Shown here: piece by piece, positions 56,389 to 64,000 of the stretch | How the letters are laid out: every line of letters starts with the position of its first letter | How positions within the stretch are numbered: position 1 is the stretch's first letter | NCBI RefSeq assembly: GCF_000397205.1 | Contig: NC_021237.1 | Location: 1,923,001 to 1,987,000, forward strand | DNA: 64,000 nucleotides | Source: Pseudomonas protegens CHA0 | GTDB lineage: Bacteria > Pseudomonadota > Gammaproteobacteria > Pseudomonadales > Pseudomonadaceae | Reading direction: 5' to 3' | Made by a program: the position numbers and the translations under genes | Notes under the pieces: generated by a model | Database searches by the model: none | Seen by the model: only the letters and a program-made list of their open reading frames with translations | What the model was told of the DNA's origin: nothing

Positions 56389-57429
56389 TCAAGGCCTGGG
56401 TAGACGCAATACCGCGGTCAGGCCGCCGCCGGGGGTTTCTTCGAGGATCAGTTGGCCGCCCAGGCGCTCCGCTGCTTCTCGGGCGATGGTCATGCCCAGG
56501 CCGACGCCGCCGGAGTTGCGGTTGCGCGAGCCTTCCAGGCGAAAGAATGGCTCGAACACCGCTTCACGCTTGTCGGCGGCAATCCCCGGGCCGTGGTCGA
56601 TGACCCGGATCAGCAGTTGCCCGCGGTCGTCCTCCAGGGCCAGGGTTGCCTGGCCGGCGTAGCGCAGGGCGTTGTCCAGCAGGTTGTTGAGGCATGACTG
56701 CAACGCCATGGGTTGCACCAGCAGCGGCGCGCAATGGCCCTGGGCCTGAGCGTCGGCGCCCTGGTCCTGGGCGTTCTCGCACAGCGACTCCACCAGGGCC
56801 TGCACGTCCATCCATTGCTCGGCCTCGCTGGTGCGTTGTTCGTGCAGGTAGCTGAGGGTGGCGTCGAGCATCTTGATCATGTCGTCCAGGTCCTGGCGCA
56901 TCTGCCCTTGCAGCTTGCTGTCCTCGATCTGCTCCAGGCGCAGTTTCAGCCTTGATAACGGGGTGCGCAGGTCGTGGGAGACGGCACCGAGCATGCGCCC
57001 GCGTTGCTGCACCTGCTCGCGGATGCGTTTCTGCATCTGGTTGAAGGTGCTGGCCGCTTGCCGGGCTTCCCTTGGGCCCACCTCTTCCAGGGGCGGGCTG
57101 TCGAGGTCTTCGCTCAAACGCTCGGCGGCGGCGCTCAGGCGCTGGATCGGCCGCGACAACAGCTTGGCGCCGTACCAGGCAGCGATGATCAGGGAGATGA
57201 ACTGGAACGTCAGGGGCACCAGCGGGCCGCCGAACCAGGGCCGTGGCGGGCGCCTTGAATAAGGGGGCGGCGGCTGGCCATTGATCAACTGCGCCGAATC
57301 GGGAGGGGGCGGCGGCGGGGGCGGGCCGTAGTGGTGAAACCAGAAGAACGCCAGCAGGTGGGCGAGGACGATCGCGATCAGCAGGACGCCGAACAGGCGG
57401 CCGAACAGCGTATCGAACCGCCCGCGCAT
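56389..57429 (-). CDS. two-component sensor histidine kinase with polyproline periplasmic loop
   Basis: A 346-residue sensor. TM1 about 10-31; a very short periplasmic loop (32-68) containing eight consecutive prolines (36-43) and a second PPPP; TM2 about 70-90; HAMP to about 145; HisKA His152 in LGAVSHDLRTPLSRLKL; and ATPase with LNNLLDNALRYAG, DHGPGIAADKRE and GGVGLGMTIAREAAERLGG. It overlaps the regulator stop by one base at 57429. Such a small loop argues for sensing through the membrane or a partner, not a folded ligand domain. Translation of the Pro run should need EF-P. Confidence 0.92.
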   Translation of the reverse strand: MRGRFDTLFGRLFGVLLIAIVLAHLLAFFWFHHYGPPPPPPPPDSAQLINGQPPPPYSRRPPRPWFGGPLVPLTFQFISLIIAAWYGAKLLSRPIQRLSAAAERLSEDLDSPPLEEVGPREARQAASTFNQMQKRIREQVQQRGRMLGAVSHDLRTPLSRLKLRLEQIEDSKLQGQMRQDLDDMIKMLDATLSYLHEQRTSEAEQWMDVQALVESLCENAQDQGADAQAQGHCAPLLVQPMALQSCLNNLLDNALRYAGQATLALEDDRGQLLIRVIDHGPGIAADKREAVFEPFFRLEGSRNRNSGGVGLGMTIAREAAERLGGQLILEETPGGGLTAVLRLPRP

Positions 57430-58193
57430 CAGCCGATGTCCCGGGCGTCGAACAGGTAGCCTTCACCGCGCACGGTCTTGATCAGTTGCGGCGACTTCGG
57501 ATCGTCGCCGAGCTTTTGCCGCAGGCGCGAGACCAGCAGGTCGATGCTGCGATCAAAGGCCTCGATGGATCGGCCGCGGGCGGCGTCCAGCAATTGTTCG
57601 CGGCTCAGTACCCGGCGCGGGCGCTCGATGAACACCCAGAGCAGGCGGAACTCGGCGTTGGACAGCGGCACCACCAGGCCATCGGCGGAAATCAGTTGGC
57701 GCAGCACGCTGTTCAGGCGCCAGTTGTCGAAGCGGATATTGGCCCGCTGCTCGCTGCGATCGTCGCGCACCCGGCGCAGGATGGTCTGGATCCGGGCCAC
57801 CAGTTCCCGTGGCTCGAAAGGCTTGGCCATGTAGTCGTCGGCCCCCAGCTCCAGGCCGATGATGCGATCGGTGGGCTCGCAGCGGGCGGTGAGCATGAGG
57901 ATCGGGATGTCCGATTCGGTACGCAGCCAGCGGCACAGGGACAGGCCGTCTTCGCCGGGCAGCATCAGGTCCAGCACCACCACGTCGAAGTGCTCGGCCT
58001 GCAGGGCCTGGCGCATCGCCGCGCCGTCGGTGACGCCGCTGGCGTGAATGTTGAAACGCGCCAGGTAGTCGATCAGCAACTCGCGGATCGGCACGTCGTC
58101 GTCGACGATCAGGGCCCGGGTGTTCCAGCGTTTGTCGTCGCCACTGACCAATGCTTTGGCGTCTTCGTTGAGAGGAGCTGAAGTGTTCTGCAT
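57429..58193 (-). CDS. OmpR-family response regulator
   Basis: A 254-residue regulator. Receiver domain about 25-140 with the acidic pocket DDD (31-33), phosphorylated Asp75 in VVLDLMLPGEDGLS, TAR and AKPF. The winged-helix output domain is about 155-250 (LSNAEFRLLWVF, SREQLLDAARG, RSIDLLVSRLRQKLGDD, IKTVRGEGYLF). First gene of a two-gene operon with the polyproline sensor. Target genes are unknown. Confidence 0.93.
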   Translation of the reverse strand: MQNTSAPLNEDAKALVSGDDKRWNTRALIVDDDVPIRELLIDYLARFNIHASGVTDGAAMRQALQAEHFDVVVLDLMLPGEDGLSLCRWLRTESDIPILMLTARCEPTDRIIGLELGADDYMAKPFEPRELVARIQTILRRVRDDRSEQRANIRFDNWRLNSVLRQLISADGLVVPLSNAEFRLLWVFIERPRRVLSREQLLDAARGRSIEAFDRSIDLLVSRLRQKLGDDPKSPQLIKTVRGEGYLFDARDIG

Positions 58194-58510
58194 GGGTGCG
58201 GTCGTCTGCCAGGTAGGCTGCCGGCGCCTTAGGGCGGCGGCGGGGTTGTGGCTTCAGCATAGGCGTCCGGCCCGGGGGCTGGAAGTGCTGTTCGAAGGTG
58301 TTGCGGCTGGCGAGGGTAGCGCCGGGGATTGTTGCCCACGTGTCGTCAGTGTATCGAGGTTGATACAAATGCCGTGGCGTGGGGGAGCGATTGCCGGGGC
58401 AATCGGCCTTCTTGCGCACCGTTGAGGAGGATTTACCTCTGATCGGGTCCCGGAGCGGCGCGGCTTGCGCTACAATCCGCGCCGATTTCGACTTGCCTGA
58501 GAGCCCCTTC
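58194..58510. other. 317-bp divergent region between the response regulator and pyrF
   Basis: Contains an inverted repeat TGTATC-N6-GATACA (58350-58367) and, closer to pyrF, TACAAT (58471-58476), a probable -10 placed 35 bp before the pyrF ATG. No small gene is apparent. Confidence 0.55.
58350..58367. promoter_or_regulatory. inverted repeat upstream of the two-component operon and pyrF
   Basis: TGTATC-GAGGTT-GATACA, a perfect 6-bp inverted repeat. It is 157 bp before the regulator start and 144 bp before pyrF. Could be an autoregulatory site, although OmpR-type proteins generally prefer direct repeats. Confidence 0.35.
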
Positions 58511-59212
58511 ATGTCCGCCTGCCAGACTCCTATCATCGTCGCCCTGGATTTCCCCACCCGTGACGCCGCACTGAAACTGGCCGATCAACTGGACCCCAAA
58601 CTGTGCCGGGTCAAGGTCGGCAAGGAGCTGTTCACCAGCTGCGCCGCCGAGATTGTCGGGACCCTGCGGGACAAGGGTTTCGAAGTGTTCCTGGACCTGA
58701 AGTTCCACGATATTCCCAACACCACCGCCATGGCGGTCAAGGCCGCCGCGGAAATGGGCGTGTGGATGGTCAACGTGCACTGCTCCGGCGGCCTGCGCAT
58801 GATGGCTGCCTGCCGCGAAGTGCTGGACCAGCGCAGCGGCCCCAAGCCGTTGCTGATCGGCGTCACCGTGCTTACCAGCATGGAGCGTGAAGACCTTGCC
58901 GGTATCGGCCTGGACATCGAGCCCCAGGAGCAGGTGCTGCGCCTGGCTGCCCTGGCGCAGAAAGCCGGCATGGACGGCCTGGTGTGCTCGGCCCTGGAAG
59001 CCCAGGCCCTGAAGAGCGTCCATCCGTCCCTGCAACTGGTGACCCCGGGGATTCGCCCGGCGGGCAGCGCCCAGGACGACCAGCGGCGGATCCTCACCCC
59101 GCGCCAGGCCCTGGATGCCGGCTCCGATTACCTGGTGATCGGTCGCCCCATCAGCCAGGCGGCAGATCCGGCCAAGGCCCTGGCCGACGTCGTGGCCGAA
59201 CTGGCCCTGTAA
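58511..59212 (+). CDS. pyrF: orotidine 5'-phosphate decarboxylase
   Basis: A 233-residue TIM-barrel enzyme for the last step of UMP synthesis. The catalytic Asp-x-Lys-x-x-Asp array is in [13 protein letters not shown]; phosphate contacts are in TPGIRPAG and [10 protein letters not shown]. The ATG at 58511 ([13 protein letters not shown]) is the conserved start. Monocistronic, followed by a REP pair. Confidence 0.96.
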   Translation: MSACQTPIIVALDFPTRDAALKLADQLDPKLCRVKVGKELFTSCAAEIVGTLRDKGFEVFLDLKFHDIPNTTAMAVKAAAEMGVWMVNVHCSGGLRMMAACREVLDQRSGPKPLLIGVTVLTSMEREDLAGIGLDIEPQEQVLRLAALAQKAGMDGLVCSALEAQALKSVHPSLQLVTPGIRPAGSAQDDQRRILTPRQALDAGSDYLVIGRPISQAADPAKALADVVAELAL

Positions 59213-59225
59213 CACGCTTCTTCTT

Positions 59226-59313
59226 GTAGGAGCCGGCTTGCCGGCGATAGCGGTTTTGCGGTTGGCGGCCCTTTCCGGCCGCCGTTGCGGATCGCCGACA
59301 AGCCGGCTCCTAC
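59226..59313. repeat. REP inverted pair forming a large cruciform
   Basis: GTAGGAGCCGGCTTGCCGGC at the left (from 59226) and GCCGACAAGCCGGCTCCTAC at the right (to 59313) are near-perfect inverted copies. Between them lies a third inverted repeat, GGCGGCC/GGCCGCC (59264-59270/59277-59283). The three nested pairings could fold the whole 88 bp. It sits between the convergent pyrF and oxidoreductase genes and probably ends both transcripts. Confidence 0.88.
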
Positions 59314-59317
59314 GGAT

Positions 59318-60322
59318 TCAGACTTTCAGTATCAGCTTGCCGAAGTTCTCGCCGCTGAACAGCTTGCCCAGGGTTTCCGGGAAGGTTTCCAGGCCCTCGA
59401 CAATATCCTCCTTGCTCTTGAGCTGTCCCTTGGCCATCCAGCCGGCCATTTCCTGCCCGGCTTCGGCGAACTGCGCGGCATAGTCCATCACCACGAACCC
59501 CTCCATGCGCGCCCGGTTGACCAGCAGCGACAGGTAGTTGGCCGGCCCCTTGACCGCCTCCTTGTTGTTGTACTGGCTGATGGCGCCGCAGATCACCACC
59601 CGCGCCTTGACGTTCAGGCGGCTGAGCACGGCATCGAGGATGTCGCCGCCGACGTTGTCGAAATACACATCGACGCCTTTGGGGCACTCGCGCTTGAGGC
59701 CGGCGTGGACGTCTTCGTTCTTGTAGTCGATGGCGCCGTCAAAACCCAGCTCGTCGATGAGGAACCGGCACTTGTCCTGGCCGCCGGCAATCCCCACCAC
59801 GCGGCAGCCCTTGATCCTGGCGATCTGCCCGGCAATGCTGCCCACCGCGCCGGCGGCCCCGGACAGCACCACGGTGTCGCCGGCCTTGGGCGCGCCCACG
59901 TCCAGCAGGGCGAAGTAGGCGGTCATGCCCGTCATGCCCAGGGCTGACAGGTAGAGCGGCAGCGAGGCCAGCTTGGGGTCGACCTTGTAGAAGCCCCGGG
60001 GCTCGCCGAGGAAGTAGTCCTGCACGCCGAGTGCACCATTGACGTAGTCGCCCACCGCGAAACCGGGGTGGCTGGAGGCGATCACCTGGCCCACGCCCAG
60101 GGCGCGCATGACCTCGCCGATGGCCACCGGGGCAATGTAGGACTTGCCCTCGTTCATCCAGCCGCGCATGGCCGGGTCCAGGGACAGGTACTGGTTCTGC
60201 ACCAGGATCTGCCCGGCGGCGGGCTCGCCCACTGCCACTTGCTGGTAGGTGAAGGTATCGCGGGTGGCCGGTCCGATGGGGCGTTTGGCGAGCAGGAACT
60301 GGCGATTGGTCAGGGCGGTCAT
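59318..60322 (-). CDS. NADP-dependent medium-chain oxidoreductase (CurA/leukotriene B4 dehydrogenase-like)
   Basis: A 334-residue medium-chain reductase without the zinc motifs of alcohol dehydrogenases. Markers: LSLDPAMRGWMNE near residue 47; AYFALLDVGAPKAGDTVVLSGAAGAVGSIAGQIA (NADPH loop, about 130-160); and VDVYFDNVGGDILDAVL. These enzymes reduce alpha,beta-unsaturated carbonyls and similar double bonds. The ATG at 60322 begins MTALTNRQFLLAKRP. It is divergent from the SDR gene. Confidence 0.9.
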   Translation of the reverse strand: MTALTNRQFLLAKRPIGPATRDTFTYQQVAVGEPAAGQILVQNQYLSLDPAMRGWMNEGKSYIAPVAIGEVMRALGVGQVIASSHPGFAVGDYVNGALGVQDYFLGEPRGFYKVDPKLASLPLYLSALGMTGMTAYFALLDVGAPKAGDTVVLSGAAGAVGSIAGQIARIKGCRVVGIAGGQDKCRFLIDELGFDGAIDYKNEDVHAGLKRECPKGVDVYFDNVGGDILDAVLSRLNVKARVVICGAISQYNNKEAVKGPANYLSLLVNRARMEGFVVMDYAAQFAEAGQEMAGWMAKGQLKSKEDIVEGLETFPETLGKLFSGENFGKLILKV

Positions 60323-60559
60323 GGCAGGCACTCGTGGGATGAATGAACCCCTAGTTGATAGCCCCTTGGCCTCGGTGCCGCAAGGTTTGCCGCTGCAGCG
60401 AATGGAGGCCAATCGATCGCCCTGATAAAGCCCCCGGCAGATTCATCACCAGAATGCATGAGCATCCAACCGGGCTTTTGATAGTGCTGACGCCACCAGC
60501 CCCGGCTGTGGCTAGATTGGGCCGGGTAGCTGACCCGCATTCGATCGAGGATTCCTGCA

Positions 60560-61321
60560 ATGAGCATGACGTTTTCCGGCCAGGTGGCCCTAGTGACCGG
60601 CGCAGCCAATGGTATCGGCCGGGCCACCGCCCAGGCATTTGCCGCACAAGGCTTGAAGGTGGTGGTGGCGGACCTGGACACGGCGGGGGGCGAGGGCACC
60701 GTGGCGCTGATCCGCGAGGCCGGTGGCGAGGCGCTGTTCGTGCCGTGCAACGTTACCCTGGAGGCGGATGTGCAAAGCCTCATGGCCCGCACCATCGAAG
60801 CCTATGGGCGCCTGGATTACGCCTTCAACAATGCCGGTATCGAGATCGAAAAGGGCCGCCTTGCGGAGGGCTCCATGGATGAGTTCGACGCCATCATGGG
60901 GGTCAACGTCAAAGGGGTCTGGCTGTGCATGAAGTACCAGTTGCCGCTGCTGCTGGCCCAGGGCGGTGGGGCGATCGTCAACACCGCCTCGGTGGCGGGC
61001 CTGGGCGCGGCGCCGAAGATGAGCATCTATGCGGCCTCCAAGCATGCGGTGATCGGCCTGACCAAGTCGGCGGCCATCGAATATGCGAAGAAGAAAATCC
61101 GCGTGAACGCGGTATGCCCGGCGGTGATCGACACCGACATGTTCCGCCGTGCCTACGAGGCGGACCCGAAGAAGGCCGAGTTCGCCGCGGCCATGCACCC
61201 GGTGGGGCGCATCGGCAAGGTCGAGGAGATCGCCAGTGCGGTGCTCTACCTGTGCAGCGATGGCGCGGCCTTTACCACCGGCCATGCACTGGCGGTCGAC
61301 GGCGGGGCCACCGCGATCTGA
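60560..61321 (+). CDS. short-chain dehydrogenase/reductase
   Basis: A 253-residue classical SDR. Cofactor motif VTGAANGIGRA (about 12-22), NNAGIE, catalytic Ser in NTASVAG, and YAASKHAV with the Tyr-x-x-x-Lys pair. The C-terminal GHALAVDGGATAI is typical. The substrate is not readable. Two ATGs (60560 and two codons later) are possible. Divergent from the medium-chain oxidoreductase over 237 bp. Confidence 0.9.
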   Translation: MSMTFSGQVALVTGAANGIGRATAQAFAAQGLKVVVADLDTAGGEGTVALIREAGGEALFVPCNVTLEADVQSLMARTIEAYGRLDYAFNNAGIEIEKGRLAEGSMDEFDAIMGVNVKGVWLCMKYQLPLLLAQGGGAIVNTASVAGLGAAPKMSIYAASKHAVIGLTKSAAIEYAKKKIRVNAVCPAVIDTDMFRRAYEADPKKAEFAAAMHPVGRIGKVEEIASAVLYLCSDGAAFTTGHALAVDGGATAI

Positions 61322-61496
61322 TGCCGATGGCCGGGGCCCGATGGAATCGACCTCCAGTGTCCTGAAAACGACCTCGGCGTAGCTTTTTGCCATTATTCCG
61401 ATGTCAGAGACTTGTGCGCCGGTGCATGCCGTTGCGACCCTTCGCCAAGACAAGATGGCCCTATTGCCATTGGGGATTGGAAGGGGACTGCGCACC

Positions 61497-63467
61497 ATGA
61501 CTTCGGCCGCAAGTGGACGTTTTGCCAACCTGGGCATGGCAAAGAAACTGGGTATCGGGTTTGCCCTGGTGTTGCTCCTAACCGCTCTGGTGGCGGGGAT
61601 CGGTGTCTGGTCCCTGCAGACCATCAGCCAGCGCTTCGATGGCCTCAAGCAGATGTCCCAGCTCAATAGCGGCGTGCTCAAGGTGCGGCTGCAGGAGCAG
61701 GACTACGCCCTGCATGGCGACAGCAAGACCGTGGACAGCCTGCATGAAAGCCTGGAAGGCCTGCAGGCCCTGGCCCAGCAGCTCAAGGTGCGGTCGGCGG
61801 CCAACCAGACCGCGATGGGCGATGTGGAGCAGGCGCTGGCGGACTATCGCAAGGCCTTCGACGAGTTCGTCGAGCTGACCCAGGCCAAGGACCTGGCCCT
61901 GGAAATGGCCAGTTGGTCGGTGTCCAGCGTGGCCAATAACCTGGACGTGCTGCAGGCGGGGCTGGCGGATGACGGTGCCTATACGCTCAAGGAATCCCAG
62001 GGCAAGGATGGTGCCGAATTCATCGAGCAGGCCAATCAGATCAGCCAGGTTTCACGCCTGATGCTGCAGGCCATGAATGAGGCCCGGTTGCGTCTGGATC
62101 AGAACCGCAAGGGCGGCGACCAGGAGCCCGCCGAGCAGGGCAAGATCGAGCAGGCCGATCAGGCCCTGGCCCAGGCCGAGCAGTTGAAGGCCACGGTCAA
62201 GGATGCGGGCTATCAGACGGTGCTCAACGAAGTCTCGGGGCATATCGGCAACTTCAGCGAGAAGCTCAACGAGTACACCGGGTTGCTGGCCCAGGAGAAG
62301 CAGGTCTATCAGCAGTTGCATGAGCGCGCCGCCCAGGTGATGGCGCGGGTTGATCAGGCGTACGGGGCGCAAGAGCATTCGATGCTGGGGGAACTGGACA
62401 AGAACTCCCTGCTGATCATCGGCTCCTCGGCCCTGGCGCTGTTGGTGGGGCTGTTGGCGGCCTTGAGTGTCACCCGCCTGATCGTGCGCCCGTTGCGCAG
62501 TGTGATGCACGTGGCTCAGCAGATTGCCGCCGGTGATCTGACCGCGACCGTGGAGGTGACCCGACGTGACGAGATCGGTCAGTTGATGCAGGCCATGCAG
62601 CAGATGGGCAGCGGCCTGAGCGGCATTGTCAGTGGCCTGCAGGCGGGGATCGAGCAACTGGCCAGTTCGGCTCAGTCGCTGTCCACGGTGACCGAGCAGA
62701 CCAACCTGGAAGTCAGCACCCAGAAGGAAGAAACCGAGCAAGTGGCCACGGCCATGAATCAGATGACCGCCACGGTGCACGATGTGGCGCGCAATGCCGA
62801 GGAGGCCGCCCAAGCCGCCCAGGCGGCGGACGACAAGGTCGAAAGTGGCCAGCAAGTGGTGCGCCAGAGCATGCAGCGCATTGAGCAACTGGCGGATTCC
62901 GCCAGCCGTGCCAGCAGTGGTATCGAGAGCCTGAGCGCGGAAATCGACAACATCGGTAGCGTGCTGGATGTGATCAAGAGCGTGGCCGAGCAGACCAACC
63001 TGCTGGCCCTCAACGCCGCTATCGAAGCCGCTAGGGCCGGGGAGCAGGGCCGGGGGTTTGCGGTGGTGGCCGATGAAGTGCGAGCCCTGGCGAAACGCAC
63101 GCAGCAGTCCACCGAAGAGATCGCCCGGTTGGTGACGGCTCTGCACGCAGCGGCCGACTCCTCGGTGCAGCAGATCCAGAGCAGTGGCGAGCTGGTGAAG
63201 CTGGCGGTCAGCGATGCCCTGCAGACCGAAAGCGCCCTGGGCAGCATTGCCGCGGCGGTGTCATTGATCCAGCAGATGAACCAGCAGATCGCCGCTGCGG
63301 CCGAGCAGCAGAGTTCGGTGGCCGAAGAGATCAACCGCAGTGTCACCAGCATTCGCGCCAGTGCCGATCAGTCGTCCCTGGCGATGCAGGGCAACGCCGC
63401 GTCGAGCATCGAGCTGGCGCAGTTGGGCGTGGAACTGAAGGGGATGGTGGGGCATTTCCGCTTGTAG
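61497..63467 (+). CDS. methyl-accepting chemotaxis protein with HBM-type sensor
   Basis: A 656-residue chemoreceptor. TM1 about 18-40; a large, all-helical periplasmic domain of about 260 residues (41-300), the size of the helical bimodular (HBM) domains of McpS-type receptors; TM2 about 303-325; HAMP to about 378; and a signalling coiled coil with [20 protein letters not shown] and [20 protein letters not shown]. In P. putida the HBM receptor McpS senses TCA intermediates, but the ligand here is unproven. I chose ATG 61497 ([14 protein letters not shown]); an upstream ATG would add 32 residues of unlikely composition. Confidence 0.88.
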   Translation: MTSAASGRFANLGMAKKLGIGFALVLLLTALVAGIGVWSLQTISQRFDGLKQMSQLNSGVLKVRLQEQDYALHGDSKTVDSLHESLEGLQALAQQLKVRSAANQTAMGDVEQALADYRKAFDEFVELTQAKDLALEMASWSVSSVANNLDVLQAGLADDGAYTLKESQGKDGAEFIEQANQISQVSRLMLQAMNEARLRLDQNRKGGDQEPAEQGKIEQADQALAQAEQLKATVKDAGYQTVLNEVSGHIGNFSEKLNEYTGLLAQEKQVYQQLHERAAQVMARVDQAYGAQEHSMLGELDKNSLLIIGSSALALLVGLLAALSVTRLIVRPLRSVMHVAQQIAAGDLTATVEVTRRDEIGQLMQAMQQMGSGLSGIVSGLQAGIEQLASSAQSLSTVTEQTNLEVSTQKEETEQVATAMNQMTATVHDVARNAEEAAQAAQAADDKVESGQQVVRQSMQRIEQLADSASRASSGIESLSAEIDNIGSVLDVIKSVAEQTNLLALNAAIEAARAGEQGRGFAVVADEVRALAKRTQQSTEEIARLVTALHAAADSSVQQIQSSGELVKLAVSDALQTESALGSIAAAVSLIQQMNQQIAAAAEQQSSVAEEINRSVTSIRASADQSSLAMQGNAASSIELAQLGVELKGMVGHFRL

Positions 63468-63490
63468 CGGCGGGGAGGGCGCAGCGTTCT

Positions 63491-63527
63491 AAAACCCTTG
63501 CCCGGGTGTTCCGGGCAAGGGTTTTTT
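63491..63527. terminator. strong bidirectional terminator at the end of the HBM receptor
   Basis: AAAACCCTTGCCCGG/CCGGGCAAGGGTTTT, a perfect 15-bp stem with a 5-nt loop and T-run. Serves the chemoreceptor and possibly the convergent minus-strand gene. Confidence 0.93.
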
Positions 63528-63530
63528 CTG

Positions 63531-64000
63531 TCAGTCGTAGATGGCTTTCTTTTTCCAGTCGGCGTCGGCTTCCACGGTCTTGAGGCCCTGGGTTAGCTGG
63601 TTGTCTTCGTCCGGGGCAGGTTCCAGGGTCGACAGCACCATGGCATTGGCCCGGGCCAGGAGTTTGTCCAGGTATTCAAGTTGCTCCTTGTAGACCGCCG
63701 GGTCCGGCTGCTTGCGCAGGTACTGCACGCCACGCTCGAAGGCCAGCCGGGCCTGGCCCGGCTGGTTCTGCTGCAGGGCGTACTGGCCCAGGTTGTTGAA
63801 GAACTCGATATGCAGCAGCACCAGGATGTGGCGGATCTCCTTGATCCAGCGCTTGGCCTCGTTGGGCTGCAGGAAACCGTCGTGGGCGGCGCGAGTGACC
63901 TGGCCGTGCATGGCCTCCAGCAGGAAGCGCACGTCCTTGGCCTTGGCTTCGGTCTGGATCGGTGCCGGTGGGTTGTTCACCGGGATCGACTCGCCCTGGC
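63531..64000 (-). CDS. C-terminal part of an uncharacterised helical protein (cut by window edge)
   Basis: At least 155 residues, read up to the last base of the window, so the 5' end lies outside. A GTG at 63980 is in frame but the reading frame stays open above it (QGESIPVNNPPAP), and I see no good ribosome binding site, so it is probably internal. The protein is helical with a TPR-like segment (FFNNLGQYALQQNQPGQARLAFERGVQYL) and the acidic/basic end ADADWKKKAIYD. I do not recognise the family; related proteins are common in Pseudomonas. Confidence 0.75.
   Translation of the reverse strand, partial: QGESIPVNNPPAPIQTEAKAKDVRFLLEAMHGQVTRAAHDGFLQPNEAKRWIKEIRHILVLLHIEFFNNLGQYALQQNQPGQARLAFERGVQYLRKQPDPAVYKEQLEYLDKLLARANAMVLSTLEPAPDEDNQLTQGLKTVEADADWKKKAIYD

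Overview
This window is ordinary-looking core chromosome of a fluorescent Pseudomonas, probably of the P. fluorescens/protegens/chlororaphis group. The evidence is high GC content, Pseudomonas-type REP sequences (TAGGAGCTGGCTTGCC-like), and gene order that matches what I remember of several P. aeruginosa PAO1 blocks: gcl-glcG-like-tetR, gltA-sdhCDAB-sucAB-lpdG-sucCD-braB, and fabB-fabA-hybrid kinase-gpsA. I see no insertion sequence, prophage, integrase, CRISPR array, rRNA or tRNA. Species assignment is inference.

Layout. 1-3.4 kb: the minus-strand glyoxylate operon (start of hyi at the window edge, gcl) diverges from a GlcG-like gene, with two identical TTGTATACAA palindromes between them; a RutR-like TetR regulator follows. 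3.5-11 kb: envelope genes, namely a DUF808 membrane protein, a FUSC efflux-type protein, an overlapping alpha/beta-hydrolase and MlaA-family pair, a small membrane protein, and a GH17 glucan enzyme fused to a multi-spanning membrane domain. 11.2-14.3 kb: an orphan betaine-type binding protein and the DUF485-ActP acetate uptake pair. 14.5-27.6 kb: the TCA block, with gltA diverging from sdhCDAB-sucAB-lpdG-sucCD; both directions have near-consensus sigma70 promoters and the genes carry highly-expressed-type codon use. 27.9-38 kb: BrnQ, DUF599, two lipoproteins, twin hotdog thioesterases, htpG, dienelactone hydrolase, pirin, OsmC, an amidohydrolase and DUF3859. 38.2-49 kb: a chemoreceptor, fabA-fabB, then an operon of TonB-dependent receptor, periplasmic ABC-type binding protein and hybrid histidine kinase, facing gpsA-DUF4389-sixA. 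49-55.6 kb: acyl-CoA synthetase, thioesterase, two hydrolases, GST, DUF4892 and an AI-2E family transporter, all on the plus strand. 55.6-64 kb: a four-EF-hand protein, an OmpR-type two-component system with an unusual polyproline periplasmic loop, pyrF, two oxidoreductases, an HBM-type chemoreceptor and a truncated gene at the edge.

How it works together. The centre makes most of the TCA cycle after acetyl-CoA entry (citrate synthase, 2-oxoglutarate dehydrogenase, succinyl-CoA synthetase, succinate dehydrogenase). It is flanked by carbon-uptake systems (acetate, betaine, branched-chain amino acids) and the glyoxylate salvage branch. The fab, acyl-CoA ligase and thioesterase genes handle acyl chains. 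The least explained unit is the TonB receptor/binding protein/hybrid kinase operon, which physically links an outer-membrane receptor to a phosphorelay kinase, with a SixA phosphohistidine phosphatase gene close by. Next are the hydrolase-MlaA pair and the EF-hand/polyproline-sensor cluster. All functional statements rest on motifs read by eye and on remembered family knowledge; no database search was run.
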